Assembly (NCBI GenBank): GCA_002471225.1 | Contig: DKPO01000042.1 | Span: 14,385-20,190, forward strand | Direction of reading: 5' to 3' | DNA length: 5,806 nt | Source of the DNA: Porphyromonadaceae bacterium UBA7332 | GTDB lineage: Bacteria > Bacteroidota > Bacteroidia > Bacteroidales > UBA7332 | Shown here: piece after piece, positions 1-5,671 of the stretch | Numbering within the stretch: position 1 is the first letter of the stretch | How the letters are laid out: every line of letters begins with the position of its first letter | Notes under the pieces: generated by a model | What the model saw: the letters and a program-made list of their open reading frames with translations, nothing else | Told to the model about the DNA's origin: nothing | Database searches by the model: none | Program-made: the position numbers and the translations under genes

Positions 1-73
1 ACGCTATGGACTCTTCTTCTCATGAATCAATCATCCAATCAATAACCTGATTCAATCAATTTTCTCAATTGAA

Positions 74-294
74 ACGCAGATAATTTATATTCAAAATTAA
101 TAATTGTGGTAATTGAGATAATCAGTTAAGAATTCTCTGACTTTTAAATTACAGGAGATTGAGTCTGACTCGTTTGTGAAAACGAGGCAAGGGAAAGCTA
201 CAGTAATTTAAAAGCGGAGTACTTGATAAAGGGCTCTCAATAGAGAATTCTTAACTTAATTGTGGTGAGGTTATTTTGTATTCTTAATCTGCGT
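74..294. repeat. Nested perfect inverted repeats (possible structured RNA or MITE remnant)
   Basis: Four arm pairs are nested around one centre. The outermost is 8 bp (74-81 with 287-294, ACGCAGAT). Next is 14 bp (125-138 with 242-255, GTTAAGAATTCTCT), then 12 bp (141-152 with 203-214, CTTTTAAATTAC). The central hairpin is 7 bp with a 4-nt loop (169-175 with 180-186, CTCGTTT). All pairs are perfect. A further pair (158-163 with 236-241, ATTGAG/CTCAAT) crosses the 12-bp stem, so it would be a pseudoknot or an alternative fold. The 10-mer TAATTGTGGT lies on both sides of the 14-bp repeat (101-110 and 257-266). No ORF or promoter explains this structure. It could be a small structured RNA or a degenerate mobile element; I recognise no known family. 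The pairing is seen directly; any function is inference. Confidence 0.6.
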
Positions 295-310
295 GAAACA
301 GTGTATTTTC

Positions 311-372
311 GTTCGGGTTAAATTCGATTGCCATGCAATTGTGAACCCCGGGCGAGTGCCACTCGCCCCTAC
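311..372 (-). repeat. GTAG-headed hairpin E1 with diverged G-arm
   Basis: Read on the minus strand, GTAG (372-369) is followed by a 9-bp stem GGGCGAGTG/CACTCGCCC (368-360 and 358-350) with a one-base gap, so in practice an 8-bp stem with a 3-nt loop. The minus-strand sequence after it (345-311) is clearly related to the G-arm found at 1869, 2167 and 5737: it shares TTCACAAT, GGCA and TCGAATTTAA in the same order. It is therefore an inverted, diverged member of the array on the other side of glsA. Unlike E2 and E4 it lacks a 30-nt loop. There is no T-run after the stem on the minus strand, so it is a poor intrinsic terminator for glsA. Confidence 0.65.
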
Positions 373-452
373 GCTGTTGGCATTGAATCTTTTATTTGGT
401 TAATCCAACGTATTAACTACAAAAAAACTCCTTTAACTTCTGAACTCCTTGT
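373..452 (+). repeat. Hairpin tail plus ACTCC module, left copy
   Basis: This stretch aligns along its length with 2299-2377, which follows hairpin E5. In both, CTAC is followed by about 25 nt, a small palindrome (TTGGTTAATCCAA near 394 here), and then the shared 13-mer AACTCCTTTAACT (426-438 here, 2351-2363 there) and CTGAACTCCT. The distance from CTAC to the 13-mer is 53-54 nt in both. It contains no credible gene; the short ORFs crossing it run through repeat sequence. Confidence 0.6.
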
Positions 453-453
453 C

Positions 454-477
454 AAAAAAAATCTTAGAAGAAAGATT
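454..477 (-). terminator. Weak intrinsic terminator candidate downstream of glsA
   Basis: On the minus strand a 6-bp A/T-rich stem AATCTT/AAGATT (477-472 and 465-460) with a 6-nt loop is followed directly by a run of Ts (459-454). It sits inside a longer 9-bp inverted repeat ACTCCTTGT/ACAAGGAGT (444-452 and 481-489). It lies about 130 nt past the glsA stop codon in the right orientation. The stem is short and AT-rich, so termination here is only a possibility. Confidence 0.3.
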
Positions 478-528
478 ACAACAAGGAGTACTGGAGTTCC
501 AGAGAGTACGCCCGAATTATTTGTTTTT

Positions 529-598
529 CTCCTGCAACTCCTTTAACTCCTGTGAAACGACTTCTTTCTTCAGAAAAACTCCTGTGAGATCTTTCTTT
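529..598. repeat. ACTCC/ACAGGAG short-repeat module after glsA
   Basis: The 13-mer AACTCCTTTAACT recurs at 536-548, followed by CTCCTGTGAAA. A second CTCCTGTGA starts at 579. Read in the direction of glsA, the sequence nine bases after the stop is GAAAGATCTCACAGGAG (595-579). This is nearly the same as GAAGATTTCACAGGAG, found downstream of the nuclease gene (5672-5687) and at 1683-1698. The module marks the edge of the repeat-bearing intergenic DNA. Confidence 0.5.
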
Positions 599-604
599 TT
601 TATA

Positions 605-1576
605 TCAATAGCGCAGCTCTATTTTATCGCGATCATAGATATGTAAATGAAGTTTTTGCATAATATGTTTTAATGCGAGTTGAGCTTTGACAGAGTTACC
701 TGCTTCGTCAATCGGAGGAGCAAAGGCTGAAATACCGAAAACACCCGGGAGAAGTCCCATGATACCACCACCTACTCCGGTTTTAACAGGAAGTCCGGTC
801 GAATAGATCCATTCTCCTGTTTTTTCATAGAACCCAAAGGTAGCCATAAGTGAGAGGATCTTGGTTGCTATACCTGAATCGAAAATCAGTTTACTGCTTA
901 CCGAGTTCCAGCCTCCGTTAGCAATGGTTGACGCACAGATTGCGAGCTGGGAGCAAGTGACACCTAAGGAACATTGTTTGGTGTAAAGGTCTAATGCCAT
1001 TTCGGGTTCATCATAAATGCGACCGATATTTTTAAGTAACCAGGTTATGGACCGATTATTAAAGTTGGTTTTTGACTCGGATTCATAGAGTTCCTCTATA
1101 AGGGTGAGTGGTGAACCACAGAGTTGCTCCATGTTTCGCATGATTTTCTCCCATTTCACTTCACTGTTTCCGATAGGTTGAATAAGACTGCATGCACTGA
1201 TTGCTCCAGCATTAACCAACGGGGTCGAAGGATGGTTGTTTTCAAGAAGAATAGCCATAATGGAATTAAAAGGAAGGCCGGTTGCATCGGCTCCGATCTT
1301 ATCTAATAAGGTCTCGTCATTGTATTGCTGAAGTACGAGTATGGTCGTTAACACTTTTGAGATAGATTCAATACCGAAGGCATAGTCCGTGTCGCCTACT
1401 TCGATAATTTTTCCGTTTGGAAAGCAAATTGATATACCAAAAAGATTGGATGGTATTTGTTCGAGATAAGGTATATAGGAGGCATTTTTTCCTCCTTCGT
1501 GATCACGATAAAGCTCGTAGGCTTCATTCATGACGTCTTCTATTTGATTGACAGATACAATTCTTGACATAGTCAT
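605..1576 (-). CDS. glsA: Glutaminase (serine-dependent, GlsA family)
   Basis: This enzyme hydrolyses L-glutamine to L-glutamate and ammonia in the cytoplasm. In enteric bacteria related enzymes support acid resistance; that role here is inference. Numbering from the ATG at 1576 (323 aa), the Ser-x-x-Lys catalytic pair is S71 and K74 in ESISKV. By spacing against E. coli YbaS the other substrate contacts are present: N122 in NAGAI, E167, N174 in NNR, Y198 before TKQCS, Y250 in FGFY, and V268 in GVGGGI. YIPYL near residue 34 matches the N-terminal substrate tyrosine region. There is no signal peptide or extra domain, and the length is close to YbaS (about 310 aa). The frame extends to a TTG at 1612, but the two ATGs at 1576 and 1570 fit the family start better; no Shine-Dalgarno sequence separates them. 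Upstream, a TTGACA (1637-1632, minus) precedes an imperfect AT-rich box with two tandem heptamers (TTATTTG). No gad decarboxylase or antiporter gene is in the window. Confidence 0.95.
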   Translation of the reverse strand: MTMSRIVSVNQIEDVMNEAYELYRDHEGGKNASYIPYLEQIPSNLFGISICFPNGKIIEVGDTDYAFGIESISKVLTTILVLQQYNDETLLDKIGADATGLPFNSIMAILLENNHPSTPLVNAGAISACSLIQPIGNSEVKWEKIMRNMEQLCGSPLTLIEELYESESKTNFNNRSITWLLKNIGRIYDEPEMALDLYTKQCSLGVTCSQLAICASTIANGGWNSVSSKLIFDSGIATKILSLMATFGFYEKTGEWIYSTGLPVKTGVGGGIMGLLPGVFGISAFAPPIDEAGNSVKAQLALKHIMQKLHLHIYDRDKIELRY

Positions 1577-1682
1577 AGGTTTAAATGAATGTGATTTGCA
1601 ATATAATAACAAATAACAAATAACATTGATTTGTCAACGTTTATTTTTCTATGTCAGTTGAAGGGCAAAAGAATGAAAAAGA

Positions 1683-1733
1683 GAAGATTTCACAGGAGTT
1701 CAGAGAGGTTATCTCGTTATTACTCCCGAGACA
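1683..1733 (+). repeat. 51-nt module, copy 1 (E0 core)
   Basis: This block matches 5672-5722 with four mismatches or fewer over 51 nt, and the first 16 (GAAGATTTCACAGGAG) are identical. It ends in the core TCTCGTTAT-nn-CTCCCGAGACA, which also forms the loops of hairpins E2 and E4. Its ACAGGAGTTCAGAGAG (1692-1707) is repeated exactly and inverted at 2362-2377, so it brackets the array. The following 1734-1817 shows no similarity to the other units and no recognisable feature. Confidence 0.65.
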
Positions 1734-1817
1734 GGCATCGTTTTTTAAGACAGATTCTTTGCTACTCGTCGACAAGTTAAAGCATGAGGTGGTTAGGAGT
1801 TAAATCGTGCGTGAGCT

Positions 1818-2001
1818 GTAGGGTTGAATCCCGGTACTGTGTCTCGGGAGCTATAACGAGATTCAACCGTGATTCACAATCGTATGGCATTCGAATTTAT
1901 CGAACAGAAATACATCACGTTGTTCGGATCAAACCATTTGTGTGGTTGGTTGTGTTTTTGATGGTTTTGGGACGCGGTTGGATACGTGGATCCAACCCTA
2001 C
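1818..2001. repeat. BIME-like pair 1 (hairpins E2 and E3, convergent)
   Basis: E2 on the plus strand is GTAG (1818-1821), stem GGTTGAAT/ATTCAACC (1822-1829 and 1861-1868) and a 31-nt loop. E3 on the minus strand is GTAG (2001-1998), stem GGTTGGAT/ATCCAACC (1997-1990 and 1983-1976) and a 6-nt loop. The 107-nt spacer holds the G-arm (GTGATTCACAATCGTA at 1869-1884) and the T-arm (TTGTTCGGATCAA at 1920-1932). Two inverted hairpins carrying a 5' GTAG head are the known layout of REP pairs (BIMEs/REPINs) mobilised by RAYT-type Y1 transposases; assignment to that class here is inference. ORFs called through it (such as 1784-2170) are composed of repeat sequence. Confidence 0.7.
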
Positions 2002-2116
2002 AGGGTTCGTAATGAAATGTTTGTTGGTTAAATTAACCGAATGGAAACGGCGTTGTTCGGATCAATGCATTTGTAAGGTTGATTGTTTTTTCATGGTTTT
2101 GGGACACGGATGGGCC
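2002..2116. repeat. Inter-pair segment with hairpin tail and an orphan T-arm
   Basis: After E3 comes a tail identical to the one after E5 up to 2029, then a small palindrome GGTTAAATTAACC (2026-2038). A further T-arm (TTGTTCGGATCAA at 2053-2065) leads into GGTTTTGGGACACGG. Where E3 would begin, this copy has GGATGGGC (2108-2115) and then runs straight into the GTAG of E4. It looks like a truncated minus-strand hairpin fused to E4. GGATGGGC is thus directly repeated at 2108 and 2121, and the right arm of E4 can pair with either (10 bp with the first). Confidence 0.55.
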
Positions 2117-2298
2117 GTAGGGATGGGCTTTCTCGTTATGGCTCCCGAGACACGGTATGCCCATCCGTGATTCACAATCGTACGGCAATGGCATTTAACG
2201 AACGGAATACATTGCATTGTTCGGATCAAAATATTTATGAGGGTGGTTGTGTATTTGATGGTTTTGAATCGCGGTTGGATACGTGGATCCAACCCTAC
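2117..2298. repeat. BIME-like pair 2 (hairpins E4 and E5, convergent)
   Basis: E4 on the plus strand is GTAG (2117-2120), stem GGATGGGC/GCCCATCC (2121-2128 and 2159-2166) and a 30-nt loop. E5 on the minus strand is GTAG (2298-2295), stem GGTTGGAT/ATCCAACC (2294-2287 and 2280-2273) and a 6-nt loop. The 106-nt spacer holds a G-arm (2167-2182) and a T-arm (2217-2229) in the same order as pair 1. E5 and its flanks (2271-2326) are identical over 56 nt to E3 and its flanks (1974-2029). The preceding 54-nt T-arms differ at 9 positions. The block 2131-2187 matches 5701-5757 with 2 mismatches in 57 nt. Confidence 0.7.
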
Positions 2299-2377
2299 AG
2301 GGTTCGTAATGAAATGTTTGTTGGTTGGATCAACGGTTTAAAAACAAAATAACTCCTTTAACTCTCTGAACTCCTGT
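2299..2377 (+). repeat. Hairpin tail plus ACTCC module, right copy
   Basis: This contains a small palindrome in GGTTGGATCAACG (2323-2335), then AACTCCTTTAACT (2351-2363) and CTCTCTGAACTCCTGT (2362-2377). It is the homologue of 373-452. The last 16 nt are the exact inverse of 1692-1707. Confidence 0.6.
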
Positions 2378-2394
2378 AAATGTTTTAAATCGCG

Positions 2395-2479
2395 TTGTTC
2401 GGATCAAAACATTTGTGTGGTTGATTTGTATTTGTTGGTTTTGCATTGCGGATCTCGTTACCAATAACGAGACCCCTAC
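2395..2479 (-). repeat. GTAG-headed hairpin E6 with T-arm
   Basis: On the minus strand GTAG (2479-2476) leads into an 8-bp perfect stem TCTCGTTA/TAACGAGA (2472-2465 and 2460-2453) with a 4-nt loop. The stem extends to 11 positions with one mismatch. The T-arm TTGTTCGGATCAA (2395-2407) lies on its plus-strand left, as for E3 and E5, but no G-arm or partner hairpin is present upstream. Its stem sequence is the same as the core found in the loop of E4 and at 1712 and 5701. It is followed by a GTTGGTATATCAAC palindrome near 2490. Confidence 0.65.
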
Positions 2480-2715
2480 GAATCCTGTCGTTGGTATATC
2501 AACAGCGAAGCTCAATCAACAGCAGTTTCAGATAACCAAGGAACGAATTTCCATAACCTAGCGAAGCATAACCAGAAACGAAGCTCAATCAACAGAAGGG
2601 CAAAGCCGGTCAATCAACAGCGAAGCGATCAACAGTGATGCGAAGCGAAACGATCAACTGCTTTTTCAATTAACCCAGGAACATGGTGACGTAACCAAGC
2701 ATCCAGCGAAGATTT
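2480..2715. repeat. Irregular short repeats (GAAGC / CAATCAACAG)
   Basis: Short words recur at irregular spacing. CGAAGCTCAATCAACAG occurs exactly at 2506-2522 and 2579-2595. ATCAACAGCGAAGC occurs at 2498-2511 and 2613-2626. There are further GCGAAGC and AACCAAG words. Spacing is irregular, there are no unique spacers of equal length, and no ORF of substance crosses it. This is not CRISPR-like. It separates the hairpin array from the nuclease promoter. Confidence 0.5.
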
Positions 2716-2717
2716 TC

Positions 2718-2747
2718 TTGTGAGTTTATGAATAATGGTTACCTTTA
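2718..2747 (+). promoter_or_regulatory. Candidate Bacteroides-type promoter for the nuclease gene
   Basis: TTG at 2718-2720 and TACCTTTA at 2740-2747 are separated by 19 nt. The second box matches the Bacteroidetes -7 consensus TAnnTTTG at seven of eight positions, and spacing fits the -33/-7 arrangement. Transcription would start near 2754, leaving a leader of about 28 nt. The promoter is located by pattern only. Confidence 0.45.
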
Positions 2748-2781
2748 TCGGTATTAATAACAAACTAAAATCAGATCTAAC

Positions 2782-5646
2782 GTGACAACATTCTTATATG
2801 ATGTAGCTAAGCTATTTTTTGATACATACGGGACAGGAATATCACGCATGGCGTTTGTTTTTCCTAACCGACGCGCGGGGGTTTTCTTTCAGCGGGAACT
2901 GGCATTGATGTCTGAACGGCCTTTGTTTTCTCCGACTATATTAACTATCAATGAGCTTTTTACCCGTCAATCAGATTTACAGGTTGCGGATAAGGTGAGC
3001 TTGTTGTTTCTGTTATATCGTATCTATCAGCGTGTGAATCCTTCTGCAGAGAGCTTTGACGAATTTGTATTCTGGGGAGATATGTTATTAAATGATTTTG
3101 ATGATGTGGATAAATGGTTGGCAGATCCGCGCCAACTTTTTATGAATATAAAGGATTTGAAGGAAATTGATGATACGTTCGACTATCTGAATGAGGAGCA
3201 GTTAGCTGCTATTCGCCAGTTCTGGAGTAGCTTTTCTCCTGATTCGGGAGGGCAGAAGGTTACTGAGTTTCTGGCTTTATGGAAGGTCTTATTGCCTATC
3301 TATGAATCGTTACGCGAGGAGTTGTTTGAGCAAGGTCTTGCCTATGAGGGTATGATTTTCAGAGAAGTGGCGGAACGTGCCAAGCGGAAGGAATCATTGG
3401 ATTTTCCGTATGAGAAGATTGTGTTTGTCGGATTTAATGCAATTTCAGCTACCGAGAAAGCGTTGATGAGTAATTTGCGTGATAGCGGTCAGGGTGATTT
3501 TTACTGGGACTTCGATTCGGTTTATCTGGAGGAAAAGGAGAATAAGGCGACGATGTTTGTCGATTATGCCCGACAATTTCCTTCAGTACATAAATTACCC
3601 CGCTATCCGAGTACGAATCCGCGCTTTACATTGATCGATATAGCATCCCGTATCGGTCAATCGAAGGAATTGTCCGGTATTTTGCAGAAATGGTTGCCGG
3701 ATGGAACGAAAAAGAATACGCAGGAGGCTATGAAAACGGCTGTGATCTTACCGGATGAACAGATGTTGTTGCCTACTTTGTATTCGATCCCTGAAAACAT
3801 AGAATCTATAAATGTGACGATGGGATATTCTTTATCCACGTCGCCTATTGCCGGGTTGTTTGAGCAGATTATTGCTTTGCAGTCCAACTGGAGTATGAAT
3901 GAAGGGGAGCCTTCGTTCTATTATCGTTTTGTGCGACCTATTTTGCTGCATAGGTATATCCGTGCGATTGAACCCGAGGCGGATCAATATGAGCAGGAGA
4001 TCCGAAAACATAACCGGATTTTTATACCCGAAAGTTATTTCGCGAAATCGGCGACTCTGTCGAAACTGTTTCGTGCTTTGCGTTCGGGAGATGATATTTC
4101 AACCTATTTACTGGAACTTCTGGATCAGTTTGTGGAAAAGCGGCAGGAAGAGGGCGAGGCTTCTAATATTTCGGCAATCGAGCGTGAGTTTATATACCAC
4201 TATTATATAGCACTTGTTCGATTCCGGGACTTGTTGAAAGAAGATCGCACACCGATGAATATGGATACTTATTTTAAATTGCTTCGAAAGCTGATCGGAG
4301 GAGTGAGTGTGTCGTTTCAGGGAGAGCCTTTGTCGGGACTCCAGGTGATGGGGGTTCTGGAAACCCGTGCACTGGATTTTGACCGAATGGTTTTTCTTTC
4401 GATGAACGAAGGCGTTTTCCCTTTACGTAAAGCTGCGAATTCTTTTGTTCCGCCTTCGCTCCGTAAAGCATTCGGGCTACCGACCACGGAGCATCAGGAC
4501 GGTATTTATGCTTATCACTTTTATCGAATGTTGCATAGAGCATCCGAAGTTGTGATGATTTATGACTCACGGTCTGAAGGTTTGCAAACGGGAGAGGTTA
4601 GTCGTTTTGTTTATCAGTTGGAGTATTTATACGGAAAGACTATCCATCGGGAATGTGTGAAATATAATATAGCCATTGATCCGGAGGAGCGTATCGATAT
4701 AGAGAAAAATAAGGCTGTTTGTGCTAAACTGGACTCATTCAGGGTAGGAGGGCAGAAGGCTCTTTCGGCCTCAGCGATTAATACGTATATCGAATGTCCG
4801 TTACGATTTTATTTCAGTTATGTGGAGGGCTTAAATACCGAAGATGATGTTAGTGAAATGATTGAAGCTAATACTTTCGGAGATCTATTTCACTATATGA
4901 TGGAGAAGATTTATAATCGTTTGAAACAGGAAAGTGAATTAATTACAGCCAATAGAATAACTGAGATTATCGGCAATAAAAAAATGCTGAATGACTGTCT
5001 ACTGGAGGCTTTTGCTAAAAAGGTTTATAAGACGGAACGTATTCCCCGGGAGTTGACCGGACAGAATTTTCTAGTCGGAGAGATTATAAAGAAGTACGTA
5101 ATTGAAATGTTGCGTACTGATTTGAAATTGTGTCCTTTTAAATATATCGCTTCGGAGATGCCTGTGAAGGGTGCAGTTAAGCTGGAAAACGGAGATCAGA
5201 TTGCTTTAAAAGGTTTTATTGACAGGGTGGATCAGAAAGATGATACGCTTCGTCTGCTGGATTATAAATCGGGAAAAGAAAAATCATTGAATTTCGCGGA
5301 AATAGGCGATTTGTTTGATGCGGATAATAAACAGCGCTCAGGTTATGTTTTACAGGTATTTTTGTATAGTATGCTGTACATGCAACAGTCACGTGCTGCT
5401 TTAATAGAACCCGGGGTTATTTTTATTCGTTCGTTGTTTGGTAATTATGATTATAGAGTAAAGCAAACAATCGGAAAGCAGGATCGTCGCGCGGTAACGG
5501 ATTTTAGTGAGTGGTGTACGGAGTTTGCGGTGCATTTAGAGAAGCTGGTAACTGAGATTTTTGATACAAAGGTTCCTTTCGTGCAAACGAAGGATGAGCG
5601 CAAGTGTGAGTATTGTCCGTTTACGACCTTGTGTAGAAAGCGATAG
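2782..5646 (+). CDS. AddB-like PD-(D/E)XK nuclease family protein
   Basis: This is a probable nuclease subunit of an AddAB/RecBCD-type enzyme that resects double-strand DNA ends for recombinational repair in the cytoplasm. At 954 aa it is full length. The N-terminus carries VFPNRRAG (26-33) where helicases have a Walker A; no GxxxxGK[ST] is present, so this half is likely a non-catalytic helicase fold. Family blocks follow: VILPDE (321-326), TMGY (346-349), a UvrD-like block LETRALDFD (526-534) ending in SMNEGVFP, and EVSRF (605-609). The nuclease domain (about 660-954) has GDLFH with H704, IDRVD with D814, LLDYKSG with D827 and K829, and Q858-x3-Y862. C672 with C942, C945 and C951 form the Fe-S staple of AddB- and Cas4-like nucleases. 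The start is GTG: a stop at 2758 precedes it in frame, and the next Met (residue 23) would remove conserved sequence. No addA partner is in the window; array repeats begin 25 nt after the stop. Confidence 0.9.
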   Translation: MTTFLYDVAKLFFDTYGTGISRMAFVFPNRRAGVFFQRELALMSERPLFSPTILTINELFTRQSDLQVADKVSLLFLLYRIYQRVNPSAESFDEFVFWGDMLLNDFDDVDKWLADPRQLFMNIKDLKEIDDTFDYLNEEQLAAIRQFWSSFSPDSGGQKVTEFLALWKVLLPIYESLREELFEQGLAYEGMIFREVAERAKRKESLDFPYEKIVFVGFNAISATEKALMSNLRDSGQGDFYWDFDSVYLEEKENKATMFVDYARQFPSVHKLPRYPSTNPRFTLIDIASRIGQSKELSGILQKWLPDGTKKNTQEAMKTAVILPDEQMLLPTLYSIPENIESINVTMGYSLSTSPIAGLFEQIIALQSNWSMNEGEPSFYYRFVRPILLHRYIRAIEPEADQYEQEIRKHNRIFIPESYFAKSATLSKLFRALRSGDDISTYLLELLDQFVEKRQEEGEASNISAIEREFIYHYYIALVRFRDLLKEDRTPMNMDTYFKLLRKLIGGVSVSFQGEPLSGLQVMGVLETRALDFDRMVFLSMNEGVFPLRKAANSFVPPSLRKAFGLPTTEHQDGIYAYHFYRMLHRASEVVMIYDSRSEGLQTGEVSRFVYQLEYLYGKTIHRECVKYNIAIDPEERIDIEKNKAVCAKLDSFRVGGQKALSASAINTYIECPLRFYFSYVEGLNTEDDVSEMIEANTFGDLFHYMMEKIYNRLKQESELITANRITEIIGNKKMLNDCLLEAFAKKVYKTERIPRELTGQNFLVGEIIKKYVIEMLRTDLKLCPFKYIASEMPVKGAVKLENGDQIALKGFIDRVDQKDDTLRLLDYKSGKEKSLNFAEIGDLFDADNKQRSGYVLQVFLYSMLYMQQSRAALIEPGVIFIRSLFGNYDYRVKQTIGKQDRRAVTDFSEWCTEFAVHLEKLVTEIFDTKVPFVQTKDERKCEYCPFTTLCRKR

Positions 5647-5671
5647 AGGGAAGAAGAGAAAGGTAAAAGAG

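Noticed and set aside
1..23. Start of a leftward gene leaving the window (ATG at 23, minus strand), with a perfect TAnnTTTG match at 99-92
   Set aside because: Only about seven codons are visible and no TTG box is found at the usual distance. It cannot be supported from this window.
74..294. 6S RNA or tmRNA identity for the nested inverted repeat
   Set aside because: No recognisable 6S bubble arrangement, tRNA-like end or tag reading frame; only generic rod-like pairing is visible.
350..368. Rho-independent terminator at hairpin E1
   Set aside because: The GC-rich stem is strong, but no T-run follows on the minus strand, and the plus-strand side continues CCTACG. The GTAG head and G-arm place it in the repeat family.
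328..646. Two short plus-strand ORFs between the left hairpin and the glsA 3' end
   Set aside because: They cross hairpin E1 and the ACTCC modules, the second overlaps the glsA C-terminus antisense, and neither resembles a protein.
605..1612. TTG at 1612 as the glsA start
   Set aside because: It adds 12 residues with no family counterpart, and two ATG codons closer to the conserved N-terminus are available.
1784..2352. Overlapping ORFs on both strands (1784-2170 +, 2062-2292 -, 2083-2352 +) and 2330-2515 -
   Set aside because: They run through the GTAG hairpins and repeated arms, overlap each other on opposite strands, and their translations are rich in Cys, Trp and Arg with no family resemblance.
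1683..2715. CRISPR array
   Set aside because: The repeats are composite, 13-56 nt long, unevenly spaced and in both orientations. There are no uniform unique spacers and no cas genes.
1124..4570. Antisense or out-of-frame ORFs at 1124-1306, 3657-3887, 3899-4210 and 4274-4570
   Set aside because: They are wholly inside glsA or the nuclease gene, which are clearly the coding frames.
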